Source: Candidatus Latescibacterota bacterium | Lineage (GTDB): Bacteria > Latescibacterota > UBA2968 > UBA8231 | Assembly (NCBI GenBank): GCA_016187725.1 | Contig: JACPJE010000159.1 | Span: forward strand, 1-34,050 | Length of the DNA stretch: 34,050 nt | Direction: 5' to 3' | In this document: positions 7,578-15,156 of the stretch, piece by piece | Numbering within the stretch: position 1 is the first letter of the stretch | Layout of the letters: every line of letters starts with the position of its first letter | The notes under the pieces: model-generated | Databases searched by the model: none | Told to the model about the DNA's origin: nothing | The model's input: the letters and a program-made list of their open reading frames with translations, nothing else | Made by a program: the position numbers and the translations under genes

Positions 7578-8510
7578 TTACCTGATCTCCCAGTACCCAG
7601 ACGTCTTGGGGTACTTCCCCTCAGCCGGCAGGCACTGGCGCAGGTGCCGGCAGCCGTAGGCGAAACCCTCCAGGCCGGGCATGCCCCGGTCCTCGTTCTC
7701 CACACACAACACATAGTCGTACCCGGCCTCCACCAGGGCCCCGGTGAGGGTGGTCCAGTTGATCTGGCCCCGTCCGGGCAGCCGGTACTGCCACCACCAG
7801 TTGCCGATGATCCCCTGCCGCCAGAGCATGCGCGGGCTGATCTCGCAGTCCTTGATGTCGGCGTAGTACCACTTGCCCGAGTACTCGCGGATCACGTCCT
7901 CGGCGGGCATGATCATCAGCCACACCCAGTGGGAAGGGTCACAGGAGAGACCCAGATGGTCCGAGGGCACTGCGTCGAGGATGCGGTCCCACATCTCCGG
8001 ATTGCAGCCGATATTGCCCATGCGCACCGCCACGTCGAGGGCGATCCTGATGTCCTTCTCCTCGGCCACCTCGACCACCGGGGTGAACATCTCCTTGAAA
8101 CGAGCCACCAATTCGGTGCAGCGGTCCGAACCATTGTCGGGCGGCGAGGAGAACATCCCGTAGAACTGGCCGTTGCGCACCGGGGCGCCGCTGCCGGTGA
8201 GCACCACCGGGCAGCCCAGCACGCTGGCCGAATGGATGGCCTTGATCAGGCGGGCCTGCTGGGCCTGACGCACCTGGGCGTCGTCATCGAGCAGGTTGCA
8301 GTGCGAAGCGAGGCAGGCCAGGTACAGGCCCTGGGCAGCCAGGGTTTCCTCAACCTGGGCTGGTCCCTCCCTGAGGATGCGGTCCGAGTCCAGGGCGCCG
8401 CTATCGCTCAGGCGCACGCAGTCGAAGTCGTGCTCCTTGGCCCAGCGGGCGCATTCCTCCAGGCTCCAGTTGTGCTGGTCGCCGGCGCTGGTGAAAAAGC
8501 TGATATCCAT
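7578..8510 (-). CDS. Sugar phosphate isomerase/epimerase-like TIM barrel (AP endonuclease 2 superfamily)
   Basis: ATG at 8510 is preceded on the minus strand by AGGAGGGACAG, an excellent ribosome site. The 310-residue soluble protein shows the xylose-isomerase-like barrel pattern: FDCVRLSDSG, LYLACLASHCNLL, LGCPVVLTGSG, IRIALDVAVRMGNIGCNPE, LGLSCDPSHWVWL, WYYADIKDCEI, then YDYVLCVENEDRGMPGLEGF with a metal-ligand-type Glu near the end. Members isomerise or epimerise sugars and inositols using a divalent metal. It converges on the activator gene, whose stop lies 30 bases away. No sugar kinase or transporter is adjacent, so substrate cannot be assigned. The family is common in multiple copies in carbohydrate-rich FCB genomes. 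Confidence 0.85.
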   Translation of the reverse strand: MDISFFTSAGDQHNWSLEECARWAKEHDFDCVRLSDSGALDSDRILREGPAQVEETLAAQGLYLACLASHCNLLDDDAQVRQAQQARLIKAIHSASVLGCPVVLTGSGAPVRNGQFYGMFSSPPDNGSDRCTELVARFKEMFTPVVEVAEEKDIRIALDVAVRMGNIGCNPEMWDRILDAVPSDHLGLSCDPSHWVWLMIMPAEDVIREYSGKWYYADIKDCEISPRMLWRQGIIGNWWWQYRLPGRGQINWTTLTGALVEAGYDYVLCVENEDRGMPGLEGFAYGCRHLRQCLPAEGKYPKTSGYWEIR

Positions 8511-8555
8511 CTGTCCCTCCTGTGGGATTGTCTGGCGGTGATTTTGTACCTTAGA

Positions 8556-8665
8556 TTACCTAATCCCCTAACCCCCTTCCCTGAGGGGAAGGGGAACCGA
8601 AATCACCCGGAGAAGAACCGGGCTTGTCCCCCTCTCCTAAAGGAGAGGGGTTAGGGGTGAGGTAA
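8556..8665. mobile_element. MITE-like palindromic element, 110 bp
   Basis: The ends are near-perfect inverted repeats of about 24 bases: both read inward TTACCT, then CCCCTAACCCC, then a CT-rich block. Inside are two smaller hairpins, CCCTTCCCTGAGGGGAAGGG and a CCTCTCC/GGAGAGG stem around TAAA. It sits alone in the divergent space between the isomerase and dapL, carries no gene and may contribute sequence to the dapL 5' region. I see no convincing target-site duplication. Confidence 0.7.
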
Positions 8666-8681
8666 AAAGAAAGAGAATCGC

Positions 8682-9908
8682 ATGGCGCTGATCAATGAAA
8701 ATTATCTCAAGCTCAAGGCCGGCTATCTTTTCCCCGAGATCGGCCGGCGCACCCGGGCCTTTGCCCAGGCCCATCCCGAAGCTGAGATCATCCGCTTAGG
8801 GATCGGTGACGTGGTCAAGGCCCTGCCCCGGCCGGTGGTCAGGGCCATGAAGGCCGCCGCCGAGGAGCTGGCCCACGACGAGACCTTTCGCGGCTATCCC
8901 CCCGACCAGGGCTACGACTTTCTGCTGCAGGCGGTAGTGGACAACGAGTACCAGCCGCGCGGGGTGGAGATCCAGCCCGACGAGGTGTTCATCTCCGACA
9001 GCTCCAAGTGCGATTCGGCCAATATTCAGGAGGTTTTCGGCCTGGACAACGTGGTGGCCCTCACCGACCCGGTGTACCCCGTGTACTGCGACAGCAACGT
9101 GATCGCCGGCCGCACCGGCTTGCCCGACGACCAGGGCCGGTACGCGGGGATGGTCTACCTGCCCTGCACCGCCGAGAACGGCTTTATTCCCGCCCTGCCC
9201 AGGGAGCACGTGGACCTGATCTACCTGTGCTCGCCTAACAACCCCACCGGTGCGGTGATGACCCGGCAGGCCCTGGAGGAGTGGGTTAAATACGCCCAGC
9301 GCAAGCGGGCCATCATCCTCTTCGACGCGGCCTATGAGTCTTATATCACTGACCCCGAGATCCCCCACTCCATCTACGAGATCCCCGGCGCGCGCGAGGT
9401 GGCCATCGAGTTGCGCAGCTTCTCCAAATCCGCCGGCTTTACCGGCACCCGCTGCGCCCTCACCGTGGTGCCCAGGGATCTGGTCGCCTACACCCGCTCG
9501 GGGGACGCGGCGGCCCTGCACCCCATCTGGTACCGCCGCCAGACCACCAAGTTCAACGGTGTGGCGTACGTGGTGCAGCGCGGGGCCGAGGCCTCCTACT
9601 CCCCCCCGGGGAAGAAGGCGGTGCGCGCGCTGATCAAATACTACCTGGGCAACGCCGCGTACATGCGCCAGCAGCTGGGCGCCTGCGGCTACACCGTGTA
9701 CGGCGGGGTCAACGCCCCGTACCTGTGGATGAGGACCCCCGCGGGTCAGGGCAGCTGGGATTTCTTCGACACCCTGCTGCACAAAGCCAACGTGGTGGGC
9801 ACGCCGGGGGCTGGCTTCGGTGCGGCCGGCGAAGGCTATCTTCGCCTCTCGGCCTTCAACCACCGCGAGGCCATCGAAGAAGCCATGACCCGCATCGCCA
9901 AACTCTAG
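8682..9908 (+). CDS. dapL: LL-diaminopimelate aminotransferase
   Basis: This PLP enzyme converts tetrahydrodipicolinate and glutamate to LL-2,6-diaminopimelate in one step, bypassing the DapD/C/E succinylase branch of lysine and peptidoglycan synthesis. The 408-residue protein has the family's typical length and fold-type I features: the start [66 protein letters not shown], and [13 protein letters not shown] with the PLP lysine at about residue 249. The ATG at 8682 matches the family N-terminus, although the ribosome site (AAAGAAAGAG) is weak and lies just outside the MITE-like element. pyk follows with a 2-base gap. Confidence 0.95.
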   Translation: MALINENYLKLKAGYLFPEIGRRTRAFAQAHPEAEIIRLGIGDVVKALPRPVVRAMKAAAEELAHDETFRGYPPDQGYDFLLQAVVDNEYQPRGVEIQPDEVFISDSSKCDSANIQEVFGLDNVVALTDPVYPVYCDSNVIAGRTGLPDDQGRYAGMVYLPCTAENGFIPALPREHVDLIYLCSPNNPTGAVMTRQALEEWVKYAQRKRAIILFDAAYESYITDPEIPHSIYEIPGAREVAIELRSFSKSAGFTGTRCALTVVPRDLVAYTRSGDAAALHPIWYRRQTTKFNGVAYVVQRGAEASYSPPGKKAVRALIKYYLGNAAYMRQQLGACGYTVYGGVNAPYLWMRTPAGQGSWDFFDTLLHKANVVGTPGAGFGAAGEGYLRLSAFNHREAIEEAMTRIAKL

Positions 9909-9910
9909 CC

Positions 9911-11335
9911 ATGCTCCCGCGACGGGCCAAGATCGTCTGCACCATCGGGCCGGCCAGTTCCTCGCCCGAGAAGCTGGCCGCGCTGGTCGAGGCCGGCATG
10001 GATGTGGCCCGCCTCAATTTCTCCCACGGCGCCCACCAGGACCACGCCCAGGTCATCGGGGAGTTGCGCCGCCTCGCCGCCCGGGCGGGCCGGCCCCTGG
10101 CCGTCCTCCAGGACCTGCAGGGCCCCAAGATCCGCACCGGCCCCCTGGCCGCCGGTCCGGTCGAACTCAGAGCGGGCAGTCCCTTCACCATCACCACCCG
10201 CCCGGTGCCCGGCGACGACGCCTGCGTCTCCACCACCTACCAGCACCTGCCCGCCGACGTGAAGCCCGGCGACCAGATCCTGCTCAGCGACGGCCTGCTG
10301 CGCCTGGAGGTGAGGGCGGTGCGCGGGGAGGAGGTCGAGTGCCGGGTGGTGGACGGGGGCCAGCTGCGGGCCCGGGCCGGCATCAACCTGCCCGGAGTGC
10401 AGGTGAGCGCCCCCTCGCTGACCGAGAAGGACGAGGAAGACCTCGAATTCGGCATCGCCCAGGAAGTGGACTACGTGGCCCTCTCCTTTGTGCGGCGGGC
10501 CGCCGACGTGATTGAGCTCAAGGAGCGCCTGGCCCGGCGGGGGGCGCCCACCGGGGTGGTGCCCAAGATCGAGAAGCCCCAGGCCCTCGACGAGCTGGAA
10601 GCCATCCTCCTGGTCGCCGACGCGGTGATGATCGCCCGCGGCGACCTGGGAGTGGAACTCTCGCCCGAGCGGGTGCCTTTCATCCAGAAGCAGATCATCC
10701 GCCAGGCAGCCCAGCTCAAGGTGCCGGTGATCACCGCCACCCAGATGCTCGAATCCATGATCGAGCACCCGCGCCCCACCCGGGCCGAAGCCTCCGACGT
10801 GGCCAATGCCATCTTCGACGGCACCGATGCGGTAATGTTGTCGGGCGAGACCGCCGCCGGCCGCTACCCGGTGGAGGCAGCGGCGATGATGGCCCGCATC
10901 GTGCGCGAGGCCGAGACCCACCTGACCTTCACGCCCGAGCGCAGGCGCCGCGAGGAAGGGACCGTCTCCTTCCCCGACGCCATGGCCGAGGCCGCCTGCC
11001 GGGCCGCCGCCGAGGTGAAGGCCGTGGCCATCGTCGCCTTCACCCAGTCCGGCTTCACCGCCCGCCTCATCTCCAAGCACCGCCCGACGGTGCCGGTGAT
11101 CGCCTTCACCCCCCACGAGCGGATCTGCCGCCGGCTCGGGCTCTACTGGGGTGTGCTCCCCCGCTATTCGCCCTTCATCGCCGATACCGAACAGATGATC
11201 GCCAGGGCCGACGCCGCCCTGCTGCAGGAGGGGCTCACCCAGCCGGGCGATCCCCTGGTCTTTCTGGCCGGCAGCCCCCCCCACCAGCAGGGGACTACCA
11301 ATCTGCTGAAACTGCACCGAGCCGGGCTCGGCTGA
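9911..11335 (+). CDS. pyk: Pyruvate kinase
   Basis: Catalyses phosphoenolpyruvate + ADP to pyruvate + ATP, the last step of glycolysis. The start at 9911 gives 474 residues and the standard N-terminus RRAKIVCTIGPASSSPEKL; the frame extends further upstream but only inside dapL. Family marks: VARLNFSHGAHQDH, LQDLQGPKIRTG, the small B domain (~70-170), PKIEKPQALDELE with the catalytic Lys, MIARGDLGVEL, TATQMLESMIEHPRPTRAE, and a C-terminal regulatory domain to GTTNLLKLHRAG. It is translationally close to dapL (2-base gap), so both are probably on one mRNA ending at the hairpin at 11317-11344. No extra PEP-utiliser domain is present. Confidence 0.97.
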   Translation: MLPRRAKIVCTIGPASSSPEKLAALVEAGMDVARLNFSHGAHQDHAQVIGELRRLAARAGRPLAVLQDLQGPKIRTGPLAAGPVELRAGSPFTITTRPVPGDDACVSTTYQHLPADVKPGDQILLSDGLLRLEVRAVRGEEVECRVVDGGQLRARAGINLPGVQVSAPSLTEKDEEDLEFGIAQEVDYVALSFVRRAADVIELKERLARRGAPTGVVPKIEKPQALDELEAILLVADAVMIARGDLGVELSPERVPFIQKQIIRQAAQLKVPVITATQMLESMIEHPRPTRAEASDVANAIFDGTDAVMLSGETAAGRYPVEAAAMMARIVREAETHLTFTPERRRREEGTVSFPDAMAEAACRAAAEVKAVAIVAFTQSGFTARLISKHRPTVPVIAFTPHERICRRLGLYWGVLPRYSPFIADTEQMIARADAALLQEGLTQPGDPLVFLAGSPPHQQGTTNLLKLHRAGLG

Positions 11336-11344
11336 GCTTTTTTT
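11317..11344 (+). terminator. Intrinsic terminator of dapL-pyk
   Basis: Two alternative stems overlap the pyk stop codon: CCGAGC/GCTCGG (317-322 with 326-331) and GCTC/GAGC (326-329 with 334-337). The second is followed directly by seven T (11338-11344). Confidence 0.65.
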
Positions 11345-11354
11345 GACATTCCTA

Positions 11355-11383
11355 TTGACAAGCCCCACCTAAAAGTATAGATT
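11355..11383 (+). promoter_or_regulatory. Promoter of the RHH-nadA operon
   Basis: A perfect TTGACA at 11355-11360 is followed after 17 bases by TAGATT (11378-11383). The surrounding 100 bases are much more AT-rich than the rest of the window, and a perfect TATAAT also occurs at 11398-11403. Transcription from the first would start near 11390, placing the dyad at 11401-11429 in the leader. Confidence 0.6.
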
Positions 11384-11400
11384 TTATACATCTATTATAT

Positions 11401-11429
11401 AATTTTTGTATTTCAATTATATAAAAATT
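11401..11429 (+). promoter_or_regulatory. Candidate operator: inverted repeat in the RHH-nadA leader
   Basis: AATTTTTGTAT (11401-11411) and ATATAAAAATT (11419-11429) are inverted repeats matching at 10 of 11 positions, with a 7-base spacer. The dyad lies between the promoter and the start at 11435, where a bound repressor would block transcription. It is a natural candidate site for the ribbon-helix-helix protein encoded next. The AT-rich setting raises the chance of a coincidental match. Confidence 0.45.
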
Positions 11430-11434
11430 AAACA

Positions 11435-11650
11435 ATGCCTTCCCTTAAGAAACCCAAAACTGGCAAGGCCAAGGTCAGGACCTTCTCCTCCACGGAGCGG
11501 GACTACCAGATGCTGGACGCCGTGGCCCACTACCACGGGACCAGCAAGAGCGCCATGATCACCGGTCTGATCCGCAAGGAGTTCTGGCGGGTCTTTCCCA
11601 ACGGCACCGAGGATCTCTCCCCTGACGAAGGAGCCAAGACCGAGCCATGA
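11435..11650 (+). CDS. Small ribbon-helix-helix-like DNA-binding protein upstream of nadA
   Basis: The 71-residue product has a basic N-terminus (PSLKKPKTGKAKVR), a strand RTFSSTERD, then two helices DYQMLDAVAHYHG and SKSAMITGLIRKEFWRVF. This is the strand-helix-turn-helix order of Arc/MetJ-type RHH repressors, with TSKSAMI at the turn. No clear Shine-Dalgarno precedes the ATG; the leader is AT-rich. Its stop overlaps the nadA start in ATGA, so the two are translationally coupled. The context suggests an autoregulated repressor of quinolinate synthase; a direct link to NAD control is inference. It could also be an antitoxin-like orphan, but no toxin gene is near. Confidence 0.65.
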   Translation: MPSLKKPKTGKAKVRTFSSTERDYQMLDAVAHYHGTSKSAMITGLIRKEFWRVFPNGTEDLSPDEGAKTEP

Positions 11651-12636
11651 GTCAAGTTCTCTCCCCGGACAAGTCCCTCGACTTCTATCATTACTCCCAC
11701 CTCCCCAAGGAGGAACTGGTCGCCCGGATCGAGCGGCTCCGCCGGGAGAAGAACGCCGTCATTCTCTCCCACAACTACCAGGTGGGCGAGATCCAGGACC
11801 TGGCCGATTTCACCGGCGACTCCCTGGGGCTCTCGTTGGAAGCCTCCAAGACCGACTCTGACCTGATCGTCTTCTGCGGGGTGAACTTCATGGCCGAATC
11901 CGCCAAGATTCTCAACCCCGAGAAGCGGGTGCTGCTGCCCCACATCGGCGCCGGCTGCTCCCTGGCCGATTCCATCACCCCCGAAAGCCTGGACGACTGG
12001 AAAGCCCGCTACCCCGGGCACACGGTGGTCACCTACATCAATTCCTCGGCCGAGGTGAAGGCCGAATCCTACATCTGCTGCACCTCGGCCAACGCCGTCT
12101 CGGTGGTGCGCAGCCTCGACACCGACCAGATCCTCTTCACCCCGGACCGCAACCTGGGGCGCTGGGTGGCGGCCCAGGTGCCCGAGAAGGAAATCGCCAT
12201 CTACGACGGGGTCTGCCCCACCCACGACGTGCTGCGCGGGGCCAGCCTGGAGCGCACCCGCGACACCTATCCCGATGCGATCGTCATCGCCCATCCCGAA
12301 TGCCGCCAGGACGTGGTGGAATTGGCCCACGAGGTCTGCTCCACCACCGGCATGATCAAGGCCGTGGCCAAATACCCCCTGGCCAGGACCTTCATCATCG
12401 CCACCGAGCACGGCATGCTCCACCAGCTGCGGCTGCGCTTCCCCGGCAAGGAATTCGTCACCGCCGACGGCTGCATCGGCTGCCGGCTGCACTGCCCGTA
12501 CATGAAGGTGACCGGCCTGCAGGACGTGTACTTCGCCCTGGAGGACGAGCGCTTCGAGATCGAACTGGACGAAGAGGTCATCGCAGGGGCGCGCCTGGCC
12601 CTGGAGCGCATGATGGCCGTGCCGCGCGACCACTGA
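11647..12636 (+). CDS. nadA: Quinolinate synthase
   Basis: Condenses iminoaspartate with dihydroxyacetone phosphate to quinolinate, the second step of de novo NAD synthesis, using a [4Fe-4S] cluster held by three Cys. The 329-residue protein has the triplicated NadA fold: VILSHNYQVGEIQDLADFTGDSL, VFCGVNFMAESAKIL, HIGAGCSLADSI, YINSSAEVKA, CTSANAV, FTPDRNLGRWVA, VIAHPEC, STTGM, FIIATEHGMLHQL and DGCIGCRLHCPYMK. Cluster ligands are expected in the FCGV, HPEC or VCPTH, and CIGC regions. Start overlaps the RHH stop by four bases. nadB and nadC are not in the window. A hairpin with a T run follows at 12667. Confidence 0.96.
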   Translation: MSQVLSPDKSLDFYHYSHLPKEELVARIERLRREKNAVILSHNYQVGEIQDLADFTGDSLGLSLEASKTDSDLIVFCGVNFMAESAKILNPEKRVLLPHIGAGCSLADSITPESLDDWKARYPGHTVVTYINSSAEVKAESYICCTSANAVSVVRSLDTDQILFTPDRNLGRWVAAQVPEKEIAIYDGVCPTHDVLRGASLERTRDTYPDAIVIAHPECRQDVVELAHEVCSTTGMIKAVAKYPLARTFIIATEHGMLHQLRLRFPGKEFVTADGCIGCRLHCPYMKVTGLQDVYFALEDERFEIELDEEVIAGARLALERMMAVPRDH

Positions 12637-12666
12637 AGCCCGCCCGTCCCACCCGCACCTCGGCCC

Positions 12667-12695
12667 GCCTGGCGGTATCCAGGCAGGTCTTTTTA
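12667..12695 (+). terminator. Intrinsic terminator of nadA
   Basis: GCCTGG (12667-12672), loop CGGTAT, CCAGGC (12679-12684), followed by AGGTCTTTTTA. It lies 30 bases after the nadA stop and directly abuts the next promoter. Confidence 0.75.
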
Positions 12696-12696
12696 T

Positions 12697-12726
12697 TTGA
12701 CACCCCCGCCGGTTTTATCGTATCCT
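12697..12726 (+). promoter_or_regulatory. Sigma70-like promoter for the DNRLRE-NHL gene pair
   Basis: TTGACA at 12697-12702, 18-base spacer, TATCCT at 12721-12726, 31 bases before the start at 12758. The layout mirrors the promoter at 4190. Confidence 0.55.
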
Positions 12727-12757
12727 CTCGGCGCCCATCCTCAGAAAGGACTCGCGT

Positions 12758-13480
12758 ATGTCGCGCATTTTGCCCTATTGTTGCGCCCTGGCCCTGCTGC
12801 TGGGCAGCCGGGCAGCCATCGCCGAAGAAGTCTTCCTGGTGCCCACCAAGGACAACACCCTCTTCGAGAGCGCAACCGGCAGCCTGGGCAACGGCGCCGG
12901 GGCCTACATCTTTGTGGGCAAGACCGGCGAGGGCAAGATCCGGCGGGGCCTGCTGGCCTTCGACATCGCCGGCAGCGTGCCTGCGGGGGCCACCATCACC
13001 AGGGCCGCCCTCACCCTGCATATGTCCAAGACCACCGCCGGCCCGGCGGAGGTCTCCCTGCACCGGGTGCTGGCCGACTGGGGCGAGGGCACCTCGGACG
13101 CCGCCGCCCAGGAGGGCAAGGGCGCTCCGGCCACCCCGGGAGACGCCACCTGGCTCCACACCACCTTCGACGCCGCCACCTGGGCGGCTCCAGGCGGCGA
13201 TTTCGCCCCCGAACCCAGCGCCACCACCTCGGTCAATGCCGTGGGCTCCTATACCTGGGAGTCTCCCCAACTGGCCGCCGAGGCCCAGGCCTGGCTGGCC
13301 GATCCGGCCGGCAACTTCGGCTGGATGATCGCCGGCGGCGAGAGCGCCAATTCCACGGCCAAGCGCTTCGACAGCCGCGAGCAGGCCGACCAGAACAACT
13401 GGCCCACTCTGAGCATCACCTACGACGCCACCGCCGTCGCCCCCTCCACCTGGGGGGCAGTCAAGGAGGATTCCCGATGA
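12758..13480 (+). CDS. Secreted DNRLRE-domain (CBM96-like) protein
   Basis: ATG at 12758 opens a signal peptide MSRILPYCCALALLLGSRAA with likely cleavage after AIA. The mature part is one beta-sandwich DNRLRE domain: KDNTLFESATGSLGNGAGAY at the start (the usual place for the D-N-x-L motif), RRGLLAFDIAGSVPAGATI, AALTLHMSK, VSLHRVLADWGEGTSD, TWLHTTFDAATW, AEAQAWLADPAGNFGWMI and a final WPTLSITY strand. Such domains are carbohydrate-binding or structural modules of secreted proteins; no catalytic domain is attached. The last residues, STWGAVKEDSR, may be a short sorting or anchoring tail, since similar W-G-x-[IV]-K endings occur in this type of protein, but this is from memory and weak. It is translationally coupled to the propeller gene by ATGA overlap. 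Confidence 0.75.
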   Translation: MSRILPYCCALALLLGSRAAIAEEVFLVPTKDNTLFESATGSLGNGAGAYIFVGKTGEGKIRRGLLAFDIAGSVPAGATITRAALTLHMSKTTAGPAEVSLHRVLADWGEGTSDAAAQEGKGAPATPGDATWLHTTFDAATWAAPGGDFAPEPSATTSVNAVGSYTWESPQLAAEAQAWLADPAGNFGWMIAGGESANSTAKRFDSREQADQNNWPTLSITYDATAVAPSTWGAVKEDSR

Positions 13481-14340
13481 AACGGGTCGGTTCAGGAGCG
13501 CATACCTATGAAGTGCAGGAGGGTTGGGGCCGGCTGCCGGCCGGCTGGAAATTGGGCTGGATCGCGGCGGTGGCCGCCGATTCCCAGGATCGGGTGTACG
13601 TGTACAGCCGCAGCGAGCACCCCATGATCGTTTTCGACCGGGAGGGCAATTTCCTCTCCTCCTGGGGCGAGGAGGTGCTCGAAGACGCGCACGGCATCTG
13701 GATCGATGAAAAGGACCAGGTCTATTGCGTGGAGCGGGAGACCCACTGCATGCGCGAGTTCACCTGCCAGGGCGAATTGCTATTGACCATCGGCACCCCT
13801 CACCAGCAGGGCGCCGATGGCGAGCCCTTCCGCCTGCCCACCGACCTGGCCATCGATGCGCAAGGAGACCTCTACATCTCCGACGGGTACGGCAACAGCC
13901 GCATCCACAAGTACTCCCCCGCCGGCCAGTTGCTCAAGTCGTGGGGAAGGCCGGGAACCGGGCCGGGGGAGTTCAACTTTCCCCACTGCGTGCGGGTGGA
14001 CCGCCGCGGCCGGGTGCTGGTGGCCGACCGCACCAACAACCGCATCCAGTTCTTCGACACCGAGGGGAATTACCTGATGGAGTGGGGCGGCTTCCACCAG
14101 CCGGACACCATCTACATCGACCAGGACGACGTCGTGTACGTGGCCGAGCTGGACCAGCGGGTAAGCGTCCTCACTCTGGAAGGGAAGCGGCTGACCCAGT
14201 GGGGCAGCGGCCAGCGCCTGGACCAGCCAGGCGAGTTTCTGGGCTGCCCGCACGGCATCTGGGCCGATTCGCACGGCGACCTGTACGTGAGCGAGGTGCA
14301 GACCGATGGCCGGTTGCAGAAATTCGTCCGCCAACGCTGA
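13477..14340 (+). CDS. NHL-repeat six-bladed propeller protein (peptidyl-amidating-lyase-like fold)
   Basis: ATG at 13477 overlaps the previous stop by four bases, and an AAGGAGGA sits at 13463-13470. The 287-residue product has no signal peptide. It contains about six NHL blades: VAADSQDRVYVYSRSEHPM, GIWIDEKDQVYCVERETHC, DLAIDAQGDLYISDGYGNSR, CVRVDRRGRVLVADRTNNR, IYIDQDDVVYVAELDQR and GIWADSHGDLYVSEVQ. Its best-known fold relatives are peptidyl-alpha-hydroxyglycine amidating lyases and bacterial 6-bladed propellers of unknown role. His and Tyr residues near the funnel are present but I cannot assign a reaction. The coupling to a secreted DNRLRE protein is odd because this partner lacks an export signal. 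Confidence 0.8.
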   Translation: MKRVGSGAHTYEVQEGWGRLPAGWKLGWIAAVAADSQDRVYVYSRSEHPMIVFDREGNFLSSWGEEVLEDAHGIWIDEKDQVYCVERETHCMREFTCQGELLLTIGTPHQQGADGEPFRLPTDLAIDAQGDLYISDGYGNSRIHKYSPAGQLLKSWGRPGTGPGEFNFPHCVRVDRRGRVLVADRTNNRIQFFDTEGNYLMEWGGFHQPDTIYIDQDDVVYVAELDQRVSVLTLEGKRLTQWGSGQRLDQPGEFLGCPHGIWADSHGDLYVSEVQTDGRLQKFVRQR

Positions 14341-14345
14341 GGCCC

Positions 14346-14900
14346 ATGCCCCTAGAACTGCCCCTGCACACCCCGCGCCTGCTCTTGCGCGACTTTGTCG
14401 AAGCCGACTGGGAGGCTGTCCAGGCGTACGCCCACCTGCCCGAGGTGGTGCGCTACATGCCCTGGGGGCCCAACAGCGAAACGGATACCCGCGACTTTAT
14501 CGGCCGGGCCCTCGCCGCCCAGGCGGTCTCCCCGCGCCTCAACTTTGAACTGGCGCTGATCTGGCGCGAGAGCGGGCAATTGATCGGCGGCTGCGGCCTG
14601 ACGGTGCAGAATACCACCCATCGGGTGGGCGAGATCGGCTACTGCCTGCACCCCGATTTCTGGGGCCGGGGCTGCGCTGCCGAGGCGGCCGGGGCCCTGC
14701 TGGCCCTGGGCTTCGAAGAGCTGCAACTGCACCGCATCCAGGCCAGCTGCGACCCGGAGAACGCTGGTTCGCGCCGGGTCCTGGAAAAAATCGGCATGCA
14801 GCTGGAGGGCCAGCTGCGGCAGAACCTCCAGCTGCGGGGGCAGTGGCGCGACTCCTTGCTGTGGTCCATCCTCGAACACGAGTGGCGCGGGTCGGGATGA
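14346..14900 (+). CDS. GNAT-family N-acetyltransferase, RimJ/RimL type
   Basis: The 184-residue protein starts TPRLLLRDFVEADWEAVQAY, the typical first strand and helix of RimJ/RimL-like acetyltransferases. It then shows FELALIWRESGQLIGGCGL (beta4), GEIGYCLHPDFWGRGCAAEA with the acetyl-CoA-binding R/Q-x-x-G-x-G/A region (here WGRGCA), and NAGSRRVLEKIGMQLEGQL. It probably acetylates a ribosomal-protein N-terminus or a small amine; the substrate cannot be read from sequence. It starts 5 bases after the propeller gene stop, without a clear ribosome site, and its stop overlaps the next ATG in ATGA, so it belongs to the same mRNA. Confidence 0.88.
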   Translation: MPLELPLHTPRLLLRDFVEADWEAVQAYAHLPEVVRYMPWGPNSETDTRDFIGRALAAQAVSPRLNFELALIWRESGQLIGGCGLTVQNTTHRVGEIGYCLHPDFWGRGCAAEAAGALLALGFEELQLHRIQASCDPENAGSRRVLEKIGMQLEGQLRQNLQLRGQWRDSLLWSILEHEWRGSG

Positions 14901-15132
14901 GGCTCTTCCTCACCGGCGGCACCGGCTTCAGGCGACCAGCTGGCCTGGGCCTGCCCCTGGTGGTGCTCTATCCCTGCGGCGTGCTGGGGGCCGGCGATCC
15001 CAAGGGCAGCGGCCAGTACCTCGCCGACCTGGTCCAGGGCCGGATGCCGGCCACGGTCCTGCCCGATGCCATCCTCACCTGGGTACATGTGGCCGACATG
15101 GCTGAAGCCATCGCCGAACTGAAAAAACCGAG
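14897..15132 (+). pseudogene. NAD-dependent epimerase/dehydratase remnant with the core deleted
   Basis: The ATG overlaps the acetyltransferase stop. The product begins MRLFLTGGTGF, the Rossmann dinucleotide motif of extended SDRs (normally TGGTGFIG), and then jumps after about 12 residues to GLPLVVLYPCGVLGAGDPKG, a block that in NAD-dependent epimerases and dihydroflavonol-reductase-like proteins lies some 140 residues later. DAILTWVHVADMAEAI follows, then all similarity stops at about 15125. The central half, including the catalytic Y-x3-K, and the C-terminal substrate domain are missing. The frame stays open into the PhyH gene with meaningless sequence. Family assignment is firm; the deletion may be biological or an assembly artefact. 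Confidence 0.75.
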
Positions 15133-15156
15133 ACCCCCTAGCAGGAGATTGAGCGC

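Noticed and set aside
9905-11368. A 487-codon minus-strand frame opposite pyk.
   Set aside because: Composition (Gly, His, Asp) is that of a shadow frame, and pyruvate kinase on the + strand is unambiguous.
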